This document shows positions 29,041-38,672 of a stretch of DNA of 64,000 bases, in pieces. The translations under genes were made by a program, and so were the position numbers. The notes under the pieces were generated by a model, which worked only from the letters and a program-made list of their open reading frames with translations, had not been told where the DNA came from and did not search any database. Every line of letters starts with the position of its first letter. The stretch's first letter is position 1. Location: positions 2,523,724 to 2,587,723 of the forward strand of contig JASKMD010000027.1 in assembly GCA_030144725.1 (NCBI GenBank), given 5' to 3'. The stretch comes from Haematococcus lacustris (taxonomy: Eukaryota; Chlorophyta; Chlorophyceae; Chlamydomonadales; Haematococcaceae).

Positions 29041-31411
29041 TTAATGTAGGGTTAGCTTGAGCGTGTTTTGAGGCAATGGCTGTATCATGGAACTGTACAT
29101 GGCCATAGCTTGGACTTGTTGTGTTGCCATCCTTGCCCGATTGTTTGCTAGCTCCTTAGCAGCCAATTGTTGCTCCACTGCCGTGGCCTTGCACTGCTGA
29201 CGTGTCTCAGTTGACGCAAACCTCATCGTTATGGACAACTCCGCTGCCGCACGCTTCTGCCTTCTATGTTGCTCTTGTAGCTTGCGCCTATTGACCGCTT
29301 GTGCTCCGGCCGTGATTGCAGAAGAGGTGGGAGTGGAAATGTGGGCGGGGGCGGGGGCGGGGGCGGGGTGGGGTATGGGCTGGGGATGTCAGCACTGTTG
29401 GTTGCAGCTGACAGCGAAGTGCTGGCAGCGGTGTTGATGGGGGTGGCTACAAGCAGGCATGATGGGGCCTTGGCATCTGCCACGCACCGCCGCTTCGCAG
29501 CCCTGTTTGCTGCAAGGCTGTCCTCCGTGATGTATTGGTACCAGGTGTGCATGGGCTCCGTGTGGGCCTTGACATGGGCTGCCACCTGCGCCGGCCCCAT
29601 CCTGTCAACTCTGCTGCTGCTCAATGGCTTCAGGGCTGTCTCGCACCCCGCGTTGGTGATGGGCACCGGACGATACACTCGAGCTAGATGCTCTTCAATT
29701 CTAGGTGTGAGGTGTCCAGTAAGGGAGGTGTACTGCAAGCACGGAGCACAATGGCCACAAGGACTGAGCACATGGACTGAGCACAATGCACAAGGACTGA
29801 GCACAAGGACTGAGCACAATGCTGATGGGGCTGGGCGGGCAGGTGCGGCACCACCCCCGCCCGGTGCTGATGGGGCTAGGCGGACAGGTGATGGCTGCCA
29901 ACGTGAAATGAGATTCTGCAAAGAGGGGAGAGCTCTGTTATCTGTTGTGCGGAGCGCTCTGAAGTGTCGGTCAGCTTCTACAACCATTGCGACTTCACGC
30001 ACACGCAGAGAGGAGGAGAAACGGGGTGTGATGAGGGGCAGCAACTCTGCTGCGGCGGCTGCGGCATCCTCACCCATGAGAAGTTCTAGTACGCTGCTGG
30101 GCGTGTAGTGTTGCATGAACCCTTTGTTGAGGTCCACGACCACAATGGTGATCCCCAATAGCATGACAATCCAAATGAGCCCGATCTGATCCAGCCAGGC
30201 CGCTGGCTCGGCGAAGTGCTGACCCCACTGCGCAAAGCTCACGGGGTCAGGCCAGTGGCATGAGAACATGGGCGACTCAATGGGTAGTAGATTCTGCTCG
30301 ATGCTTTGCAAAACCCTTGATGCCCGCTGGTTATGTCGTTGCTCAGCCAGGTCCACCAGTGTAAACACACCATGAACCATAAGATCACGAATTAATCTCG
30401 CTCCCTGCAAATGCAAAGCAGCACCGGTTGCAATACTCGTACATGATCATGATCATGCATGGTTACGTGAGCATTGCAGCCATTGGAGCCATTGGAGCAG
30501 CAGCCATTGGAGCCGGTTGCATCAATCGTACATGATCATGATCATGGTTACGTCAGCATTGCACACACAACATGCATATGCATGGCACCACACCTGTATT
30601 GCTGTGCCTGATAACTCCAACCCATGCCACAAAGACTCGAGTCCACAGCGGCCTTGCCCGGCGTTGTCATATGGTACAAGCACAAAAGAGAGTAACTGGG
30701 CCAACACGCACTGCTGGGAAGGGTAGAACCACGGGAAATGGAAGGCTTTGGGGCGGGGGTTGCGGGGGCTGCGGGGGCAAACAAGGATGCCCAACTCTTC
30801 CTCCCCCCCGGCCCCATGACACCGCCGCTGTAACTGCCTCCTTGCCCTCCAGCCCCCCCCCTCCCGGGACCCATGCTGCTGCTGCTGCTGCCCAACACCG
30901 GGGCAGGTGGCGGGGAGCGTGGAGAGGGTGGTGCCCACTGCCCCAGCCCCACACCTTGCCCTCCAGCCCCCCCCCCCCCCAAGGACCCATGCTGTTGCTG
31001 CTGCAACCAGTCACCGGGGCAGGTGGGTGTGAGCGTATGCTAGCCTCCATCTTCACCCGCTGCACACATTTGCAGTGGGCTACAAGGGGAAGGTGCATTG
31101 CATCACACCCAGCTCGGAGTGATTTGTCAACAAGGGTGGCTGGCCCTAGAGCATCACCGCGCTCATTGCCAAGATGGGCCTGGCCGCCGTATTTAGAAAC
31201 ATCACGAAGTACTTCCCAGACTGTGTCTCTCCCATCCTCGTTGGGTGCCATGCACAAAGTAGTCCATGCTTTCCATTTGCCTTGAACGCATGGTGCAGTC
31301 GACACCTTGCAAATCACGCAACGGTCCAACTTGACCAAAGCGCCCTCCACCTGCACATCTTGCCCTTTGTATGGATGTGGGAACGCTGGCATGTACCTGC
31401 AAAGTGTACAT
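29041..31411 (-). CDS. Unrecognised protein, probably from a mobile element
   Basis: Not a resolved gene model. Three coding-like blocks lie in order on the minus strand. 31411-31040 contains VEGALVKLDRCVICK, WKAWTTLCMAP and LVAHCKCVQRVKME. 30416-29229 is a 395-codon open stretch with one hydrophobic segment (LIWIVMLLGITIVVV), the blocks LRVREVAMVVEADRHFRAL and LTGHLTPRIEEHLARVY, and a polyproline run. 29306-29041 is an alanine/glutamine-rich, coiled-coil-like tail in a different frame from the second block, so an intron or frameshift is needed near the proline-coding repeat. Location between inverted arms suggests mobile DNA. A minisatellite (GGACTGAGCACAA) lies inside at about 29758-29822. 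Confidence 0.35.
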
Positions 31412-31855
31412 AGGAAGTGTTGCATGTAGGGACTTGTTGGGCTATGACATCCTTCACGGCATTGGTTTAAACTATGCCGGAATTGCCTGCATTTTTACCT
31501 TTAGCTGAAACCAAGGCACAACACTACTGTGACCATTGTAAACACCCCTTATCAGTCTCATAGCTTGCTTTTACGTCCGTGCCCCTTAGCACCACACAGT
31601 GTGTGATGTGATGTGATCCCCTGCCACTGTGCACTCGCTGCATGCATGGTGGTCCAGCCAATTCTATTGCGTACCTTATGCCCAAACGATCTTGAAGGTA
31701 TAGTTTCAGCCCAGATGTCGCCCTGGCTAGACCGGGGGCCGGGTTTGCAGCACCCCTGCATGGTCGCGGTCGGGTCCACGGTTGGTGAGCCACACGCGCT
31801 CATTGTTGCAGCTACGCAACGGAGCAAGTGCGAGCTGTCCTTACCCGCAGCTAAC
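31370..31855 (-). repeat. Right arm of a diverged inverted repeat
   Basis: Reverse-complement partner of 28425-28915. On the minus strand its exon starting YMPAFPHPYKGQDVQVEG stays open. The two arms point toward each other and enclose about 2.45 kb. Confidence 0.65.
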
Positions 31856-32109
31856 CCAGCAGGACGGCAGACGACATGTGTTCGGGGAAAGTTTGCGACT
31901 CGAGCAACGGGCGATACTGGGCAACACACAGCAACCTCGGCCTTGCAGCTATGACGAAAACAAGCTTGGCATTAAGGTGTCGACTTTGGCGGGCGCAAGG
32001 AATAAACGGGGGACAGCCCTGACTGGACTTCTACAACAAGCGGGTGCAGAAATCGCGGCACGAGGTGGCCTGGTTTGTCCATGCTGGCCCATTCGTATAT
32101 TTTCTCAGG

Positions 32110-33100
32110 TGTGTCACAGCTGAGCCACACCCGGTCCAGCCTCCTCCCTGGCTGTCAGGGCTGCCTTCTGTCAGGGCTGCCTTCTGCGCTGGGGGCTATG
32201 GAGGTGCCTCCCCCCTGCCCACCACCACTGGCATTCACGCGCATAAGTCCTTCAATGCCTGCGGCTTGCCACTGAGCATTCAACCGCCGACAAGCCCAGT
32301 CGCGCGCCCGGTACACCGCTTACACCACGTCCCATGTAGCTAGCCCGAGTCGTTGTGGGCAGGCCCCGACTACCGCACCCACCAGGTGTTTTTGGGATGG
32401 TCACGGGTGGACCTTTTGATGGTCCCGGCTCCTGATCAAACTGACAGACTCTGACAGCTTTCAAGCCGCGTGCAGGTAGCGCGGCCTGCTGCTTTCCCAG
32501 ATGACGTTCCTTTGCTGTCGCCCACCGCTAGCATGTGAGCACTACAGCTCACAGCACTCTTCTCACACCTGGTTACGACTCACCTGTACAGTGATTGTCT
32601 ATTATTGTAAAGCTCATATCCGAGTGCACGCTCAGCAAGAGCAGCTTCTATAGCTCAGTTGGTAGAGCGTGGCTTTAGTAAGGCCAAGGTCAGGCGTTCA
32701 AACCGCTTTAGAAGCAGACAACAATTATTGTTGCAACCCACAATCCGTGGCCATGGTGGCCTTTCCACATGGCGTAATGGGGCAGACAGGAAGAGATGAG
32801 CAGGTTATAAACATTGCACCACTCAGAAAGCTGGCTCACAGGGGCAGCCCAGGCAAGGGTGCTGCCGGGAGCCATGACAATGGCCTTCATGTCTAACGCC
32901 AGGGCATGGCGGTGCCTTTTGACTGCTGGGCTCGGGGGTCCCGCTCCCAAGCGTGGCGGGCAAGGTGTACGTAACTGCCATCCCCTGGCGCCTTCTCAAC
33001 ATCCATCCGCTAGGAAGAGGTGCACGTGCACGAGGATATATTGTGCAAGAGGCGTCCCTTGCTGCAGGTTACTGATGCACTGAATGCTTGGGTGTCCAGC
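32110..33100 (+). repeat. Left arm of a near-identical inverted duplication
   Basis: Positions 32188-33100 match 36018-35106 in reverse complement with only a few mismatches seen (for example at 33071 and 33029); coordinates of paired bases sum to 68206. The match continues outward, less perfectly, from 32187 to about 32110 against 37592-37722, on the far side of a transposon inserted in the right arm. The arm carries a tRNA-Thr. The inner end at 33100 falls inside an exon-like stretch that is intact only on this side. Confidence 0.92.
32644..32716 (+). tRNA. tRNA-Thr (anticodon AGT)
   Basis: A 73-nt cloverleaf with perfect acceptor stem (GCTTCTA with TAGAAGC), D stem GCTC/GAGC with loop AGTTGGTA, anticodon loop TTAGTAA (anticodon AGT), five-base variable loop, T stem AGGCG/CGCTT with loop TTCAAAC, and discriminator A. 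A-box TAGCTCAGTTGG and B-box GTTCAAACC are present and there is no intron. No TTTT terminator is seen close downstream; the first is about 200 bp away. Confidence 0.93.
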
Positions 33101-33271
33101 CTTGCAGTGCATGCATTGCAGGAGAAATACCGGGAAGTTGAGGGTCATGTAGGAGAGATGTCCGGGCGTTCCTGCCAGAGCGCTGTGACAATGCTAGCTG
33201 ATCCTTCTCAGCGAGGCCACATTGCCGCAAGCATGAAGGAGCAAGTGGAACTGAAAACGGTGATGCAATAG
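33068..33271 (+). CDS. Exon-like 3' coding fragment of an unknown gene
   Basis: An acceptor (CTGCAG) at 33062-33067 opens a 67-codon frame ending in TAG at 33269-33271, reading VTDALNAWVSSLAVHALQEK and onward to a KEQVELKTVMQ end. Composition is that of a helical soluble protein. Its first 33 bases lie in the inverted duplication arm, so the right arm has only a truncated copy. Upstream exons were not found. Confidence 0.3.
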   Translation, partial: VTDALNAWVSSLAVHALQEKYREVEGHVGEMSGRSCQSAVTMLADPSQRGHIAASMKEQVELKTVMQ

Positions 33272-35105
33272 CCATACAATTGAGTTATTGCCGAGTGAGA
33301 TTACACACAGGCACATCTTCTTTTGTGTTGAAAAGGCAATGTTGGGCAGAGAAGCGTAAATGATCCAGCCAAGCAAAATGGGGTAGGCATTCACCGTCCA
33401 GGCAGTCAGTGCATCCCATCAGAGTATAAAACAGACAAGCTGTTATAGACAAGCTAGCCAGGTAGAAGCTGACAAGGGCCAGGTGACTAAGCAATGGCCG
33501 CCAGAACACCGAGCAGTGGCTAGCACCGATCCAGCCCCACCTCAAGCACCTTGCAACACCCCGCACAGTCGGTACCTCCCAGGAGGCCGACCAAAAGCAC
33601 ATCACGAAGTGGGCATGACAGTGGCTCAGCCTGCACGGAGTCAATTCATTGCCAGTCATTGTATCAAGCAGCTGGTGGTGTCCTTGTGTTCGGCGCAGCT
33701 GTCATCGGCACAAGGGGGGTCTGAGATGCTGACGCAGTGTTGCGAGCCCGCTGCAAGGTGGTGTGCAGGCCCAGGGGCACAGACCAGTGGCAGAGCAGGG
33801 TGGAGCTAGTGGATGGGTTACGCACAAGCTGGGTTAGCTCAGCAGTGAATGGCCAGCAGATCTATGAGGGCAGGCACGCCCACCAGGCCTGCAGGCTGAA
33901 AGCCCCCAACAGGTACACCACTTATTGAGCCAACAGCGTGACCAGCCAGTGCGGGGCCCGATGTGGTGCCCAGTAGTGGCCTCACGCATCCTGCTACAGC
34001 CCCCATGCAACCAGCCACCCGCACAGCCAGCAGCCTCAGAGCCTGGACCCAACCACCCCCCGCCAGCCATGCGCAGGGCCCCACCAAGGGCAAAGGCAAG
34101 GCCGAGGGGAGGGCTGCCAAAGCCAAGCCAAGCCAAGGGTACACAGGGACTGCAATGCAGCGCAAAACATGCAGCGCTCTGGGGAGAGCAAGTAGCGCCT
34201 GCTGGAGTTGTGCTGGCGGCCAGACCTGCCAGTTCTGCCAGCCAAGATCAAAGAGTAGCCATGCCTGGGCTACAAATGGCTGAGAGACCAGCCACCCACA
34301 GCCCAGCTGCAGCAGCCTGCGGCAAAGTAACGTGGCCTCTCTTGGGATGCTACCAGCTTACATCTGTGCATGTTCATCATGCCAACTCTAGGCTACAGCC
34401 CTGTCACAGGGCTCAGGGAATGTTGTAGGTGGAAGGCGCCCATGCCATGTGCATGAGAACATACGCAGACATGACACCAACTCAAGTGATGGAACCTGAT
34501 TGATTGACTTGGTGCTTGTTGGCCGCTGGGCTTATGACCAGGTGCTGCGCTGCATCTGTGGTGCTTAAGCGGCCAACAGTTTGTTGTGTCAGCAAGGGGT
34601 CAGGCTCGTGACAGCTATGGTGTGTGTAGTGTGTGTAGGGTGATGCTTGCGACATAACCCAGGCATTCCTCATGGCGCTGCAGCCGCTTGCTGACCACTC
34701 TGTCCTGTAGCGCTGACGAGCTTGCAGCGTAGCTTGACCGCGCAGCATGCTGCACAATCCCCTGTGTAATATAGTGTTATATAGTGTTGTGTGGCAGGAG
34801 GTGCGGGAATGCACCCACATGCATACCAGCTGAGACGTGGAGGCCAATCAGCGTGAATGCGATGCTTGACTTAATAAAACATACGGGAGTGCATGACGGA
34901 GGGGTGTGTAGCAGTGTCTTTCGCGCTATATGTAGTGTTCACTATGAAATGCCATGTTTCAGGGGTCGTTTTGCGCTATGACATGGCTGCGATCTGAGCA
35001 ATGTTCTAAGTTAAGATCGAGCCATAAATGTTAGGGTATGAACCTATGTCATGTCACTTTGATGACCTCTATGTCCTCTATGTCCTATGATCATGCATCA
35101 GGACA
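33272..35105. other. Spacer between the inverted arms, mostly unexplained
   Basis: Single-copy DNA between the two arms. A possible plus-strand exon lies at about 33752-33912 (GTDQWQSRVELVDGLRTSWV, then AVNGQQIYEGRHAH), followed by a Pro/Ala/Lys-rich stretch around 34000-34280 that contains CWSCAGGQTCQFCQ. I recognise no family and could not join these into a gene. The remainder to 35105 shows nothing I can support. Confidence 0.35.
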
Positions 35106-36018
35106 GCTGGACACCCAAGCATTCAGTGCATCAGCAACCTGCAGCAAGGGACGCCTCTTGCACAATATATCCTCGTGCAAGTGCACCTCTTCCTAGCGGA
35201 TGGATGTTGAGAAGGCGCCAGGGGATGGCAGTTACGTACACCTTGCCCGCCACGCTTGGGAGCGGGACCCCCGAGCCCAGCAGTCAAAAGGCACCGCCAT
35301 GCCCTGGCGTTAGACATGAAGGCCATTGTCATGGCTCCCGGCAGCACCCTTGCCTGGGCTGCCCCTGTGAGCCAGCTTTCTGAGTGGTGCAATGTTTATA
35401 ACCTGCTCATCTCTTCCTGTCTGCCCCATTACGCCATGTGGAAAGGCCACCATGGCCACGGATTGTGGGTTGCAACAATAATTGTTGTCTGCTTCTAAAG
35501 CGGTTTGAACGCCTGACCTTGGCCTTACTAAAGCCACGCTCTACCAACTGAGCTATAGAAGCTGCTCTTGCTGAGCGTGCACTCGGATATGAGCTTTACA
35601 ATAATAGACAATCACTGTACAGGTGAGTCGTAACCAGGTGTGAGAAGAGTGCTGTGAGCTGTAGTGCTCACATGCTAGCGGTGGGCGACAGCAAAGGAAC
35701 GTCATCTGGGAAAGCAGCAGGCCGCGCTACCTGCACGCGGCTTGAAAGCTGTCAGAGTCTGTCAGTTTGATCAGGAGCCGGGACCATCAAAAGGTCCACC
35801 CGTGACCATCCCAAAAACACCTGGTGGGTGCGGTAGTCGGGGCCTGCCCACAACGACTCGGGCTAGCTACATGGGACGTGGTGTAAGCGGTGTACCGGGC
35901 GCGCGACTGGGCTTGTCGGCGGTTGAATGCTCAGTGGCAAGCCGCAGGCATTGAAGGACTTATGCGCGTGAATGCCAGTGGTGGTGGGCAGGGGGGAGGC
36001 ACCTCCATAGCCCCCAGC
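35106..36018 (-). repeat. Right arm of the inverted duplication, inner part
   Basis: Reverse complement of 32188-33100. The homology stops exactly where a transposon begins (36019) and resumes after it at 37592-37722, so the arm was copied first and interrupted later. Confidence 0.92.
35490..35562 (-). tRNA. tRNA-Thr (anticodon AGT), second copy
   Basis: Identical to the tRNA at 32644-32716 and in opposite orientation, because it lies in the other arm of the inverted duplication. Confidence 0.93.
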
Positions 36019-37584
36019 TCAGGCGGCCCCAACATGGGGTTGGTAATCTTCATGCAAGTACTCTCTCAAAACTGCACTGTTCTCTATAGCGTTAATCACA
36101 TTGGCATTGGCGGTTTAGTCCGCGTAATCTGACCATCAGCGCTAGCCATTGGAGTCTCTGCTCGCGTACTGCCACATGTGCCCGCGAACAAATCACATCG
36201 GCGAGACGGGTCGCCTTGGCACGGTGAGCCACATCGCTGAGGCTCCATCTACCTAGCGTAGTGAGCTGGTTGTGCACAAATGGAATGTCCGGCCAACACC
36301 CAACGCGATGTCTGCCGGGCGTGCAGGGCACCTTGACGGGGTGATTGAAACATCTGGGCGTATTCGCTTTCGCCGAATACACCATTTGTGTCGGCGCACA
36401 CTAAGGTATCACCGGCTTACACCCCCCCCTCATCATCTCTGTCCCCCACTGTGTTGCACCCGCTGCACCCATAGAAAAAGCGATACGTAATGTTTGTTCT
36501 TGACTCATTGCTGCATCTCTTGAAACAAATCGCACATTAAATAGCCCAGGCCTCAATCCGTTTGACTCTTTCAAAGTTACATCATGTTCACCAGGCACAT
36601 TTATACCATGGTATGCATCGACCCACCATGCCCGCCACCCCTCCACCCATCATTGCAGGAGCCCACCTCATTGAGCCTGCCCACCCCCTCCCAGCCCACC
36701 CCCTCCCAGCCCACCCCCTCCCAGCCCACCCCCTCCCAGCCCAACCCCTCCCAGGCCCCCCCCTCACAGCCCACCCCCTCACCCCCCCCCCCCCCCCTTC
36801 ACAGCCCAACCCCTCACAGCCCAACCCCTCACAGGCCCCCCCCCTCCCAGGCCATTCCCTCCCAGCCCTACCCCTCCCAGCCTAACCCCCAGCCCTAGCA
36901 ACCACCATGGGGGGTAAGAGGCCTAGCAAGACGCGGCGCCAATCCCTGCAAGAGCTGAATGCCTCACCCAAGGCAGGGTTTAAGTGCACCCCCAATGGTT
37001 TGAAATCTCAAAGGAACAAGGCACAGGTGGAGGCCATGAAATTGCGGGCACAGGTTGAGCAGCTCCACCAGCAGCTCGGTGATGCGGTGGCAGATTATCA
37101 GCTGCTGCAGGCAGACATGGAGCAGCTGCAGGCAGCACACCAAGAGGTGCAGGGTGAGAATGAGTCATTGGAGCAGCTGGCTGAGGAGCGCCAATTCAGG
37201 TTGTAAAGTGCGCAACAAAGGCTGTACCGTCCACCTCCCCCAACCACCTGCCAACCGCCTTCGTGCCACATTTCCGCAACCGTTTTCCGATCCGACTGCT
37301 TCTGCCGATGCGCATGCTCGTGTAGAGCAACCTAAGCGGCGCGAGTGGTCGCAGCGATGACTGCATGCCCCGAACCGGCTCGAATTTGAATTACTTACTT
37401 TGATGCTTTGCTGTGCACGGCCTACTGACTGGATATTTATTTTGGATGGGTGAAAGGTAGCTGGCTGGGTTAGCTACATACTGAGCCAGCTAGCATTAAA
37501 TTTGGCGCAGCGAGTGCAGAGTTACAGCCGTCCTACTACCAGGGGTCGGTTTACTGCCATTTTTTGAATGTTGGGGCCGCCTGA
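36019..37584 (+). mobile_element. DNA transposon, TCAGGCG family, copy 1 (1566 bp)
   Basis: The ends are 17-bp perfect terminal inverted repeats, TCAGGCGGCCCCAACAT at 36019-36035 and its reverse complement at 37568-37584. A perfect 7-bp target duplication CCCCAGC flanks it (36012-36018 and 37585-37591). The left arm of the inverted duplication holds the uninterrupted site (GCAGAAG...CCCCAGC in reverse complement around 32181-32194) with a single CCCCAGC, which proves the boundaries. Inside are a polypyrimidine tract (about 36655-36895) and one small open frame. No transposase catalytic domain is visible, so it is probably non-autonomous. Confidence 0.9.
36907..37206 (+). CDS. Small coiled-coil protein inside transposon copy 1
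   Basis: A 99-codon open frame starting MGGKRPSKTRR, with a basic N-terminus followed by heptads rich in Leu, Gln, Glu and Ala (LRAQVEQLHQQLGD, LLQADMEQLQAAHQEV). It begins just after the element's polypyrimidine tract. A similarly placed basic start (MKRTKKRLSKAK at 57541) occurs in copy 3, so the frame may be a conserved but shortened element protein. No function is recognised. Confidence 0.45.
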   Translation: MGGKRPSKTRRQSLQELNASPKAGFKCTPNGLKSQRNKAQVEAMKLRAQVEQLHQQLGDAVADYQLLQADMEQLQAAHQEVQGENESLEQLAEERQFRL

Positions 37585-37591
37585 CCCCAGC

Positions 37592-38381
37592 GCAGAAGGC
37601 AGCCCTGACAGCAGGCTCGCAGCCTTAGCTGGCCAAACCCTCACCAGCCAAGCCGGCACATGCTGTCAAACGTTCACTACAGCCAGGCAGGAGGCTGGAC
37701 CGGGTGTGGCTCAACAGAATGGATCAGGCGATAGCTCATGCATACAAAGTAAAGCTGCTCAAGCTGAGACAACCTTAACTATTGATGGGTTGCTGGGGCT
37801 GACGTTGTGGCAGGGCCTGTGGTGTTTAATGTTGAATGCACACAGGGCTGCGTAAAGGTGCGCTGTTATACTTGAAGGACTGAAAGAAGGCAGGCGCCTT
37901 GGATAGGGAAACCCACCTGGCAAAATGGCACGATGGGAAGCTTGTGCACATGGGGCCGCCTAGCAAGTGACGGCGGCGTCAATGCTCGACGCATCGCTTT
38001 CCTGCTATCCCCGCACAGCCTATTCCTCCGCTGGAGACAACTGGACCACCCAGCAACATAGTTATTTTGTTTTTGCTAACAAACAAAACTTGTAATTCCT
38101 AGTATTTGTGATGACTTCACGCCGTCATTTTCTACGGCGAGAAAAAAAGACGAACCGTGCCTAAGCCAGTGCGGGAGGACCCAGACAGTGACATTTGGGA
38201 CACACACACCAGAAGGCTGAGCTGATTTGGGCATTTGGCACACTGTCAGTAGCCTTTACGACAGCGATCTCGCAGCCTGTGGTTGATAACAACTCATGCT
38301 TTATTTTGGTGTTGCATGAGGGCTGTAGGGATGAAAACTTGCATGAAGGTGCGGGCTACAGCAGGCTTGTAGCGCGCCCTG
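37592..38381. other. Outer end of the right arm and spacer before LSm5
   Basis: 37592-37722 continues the inverted duplication (blocks GCAGAAGGCAGCCCTGACAG and GGAGGCTGGACCGGGTGTGG shared with 32120-32187). The rest shows no supported gene. Confidence 0.6.
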
Positions 38382-38672
38382 ATGATTGCTCCCCGCAAAG
38401 GCCCAGCGCAAGGCAATCCGAGCCTGCTCCTTCCCTCTGAACTTATAGATCGCTGCATCGGCAGCCGCATTTGGGTGCTCATGAAAGGAGACAAGGAGCT
38501 GATTGGCACCCTTCGGGGCTTCGATGTCTATGTGAACATGGTGCTGGAGGATGTCGAAGAAACAGAGGTGACCGCTGAGGGCACCAAAACCACGAAGCTG
38601 GAGCAAATCTTGCTGAATGGAAACAACATTGCGGTGTTGGTGCCGGGCGGGAAGCCAGACGATGCGGCATGA
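38382..38672 (+). CDS. LSM5: Sm-like protein LSm5
   Basis: One subunit of the heptameric LSm rings, LSm2-8 on U6 snRNA in the nucleus and LSm1-7 in cytoplasmic mRNA decay. A single open exon of 96 codons matches LSm5 throughout: [20 protein letters not shown], then the Sm1 motif [17 protein letters not shown] and the Sm2 motif [15 protein letters not shown]. The usual length is about 90 residues. The first residues ([11 protein letters not shown]) are not conserved, so an upstream exon spliced near 38411 (CAAG/GCAATCC) is possible. Stop TGA at 38670-38672. Confidence 0.88.
   Translation: MIAPRKGPAQGNPSLLLPSELIDRCIGSRIWVLMKGDKELIGTLRGFDVYVNMVLEDVEETEVTAEGTKTTKLEQILLNGNNIAVLVPGGKPDDAA

Noticed and set aside
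29231..30108. Plus-strand open frame of about 270 codons opposite the 395-codon minus frame
   Set aside because: Composition is that of an antisense shadow with Gly/Ala/Arg bias; hydrophobic and coiled-coil patterning is on the minus strand.
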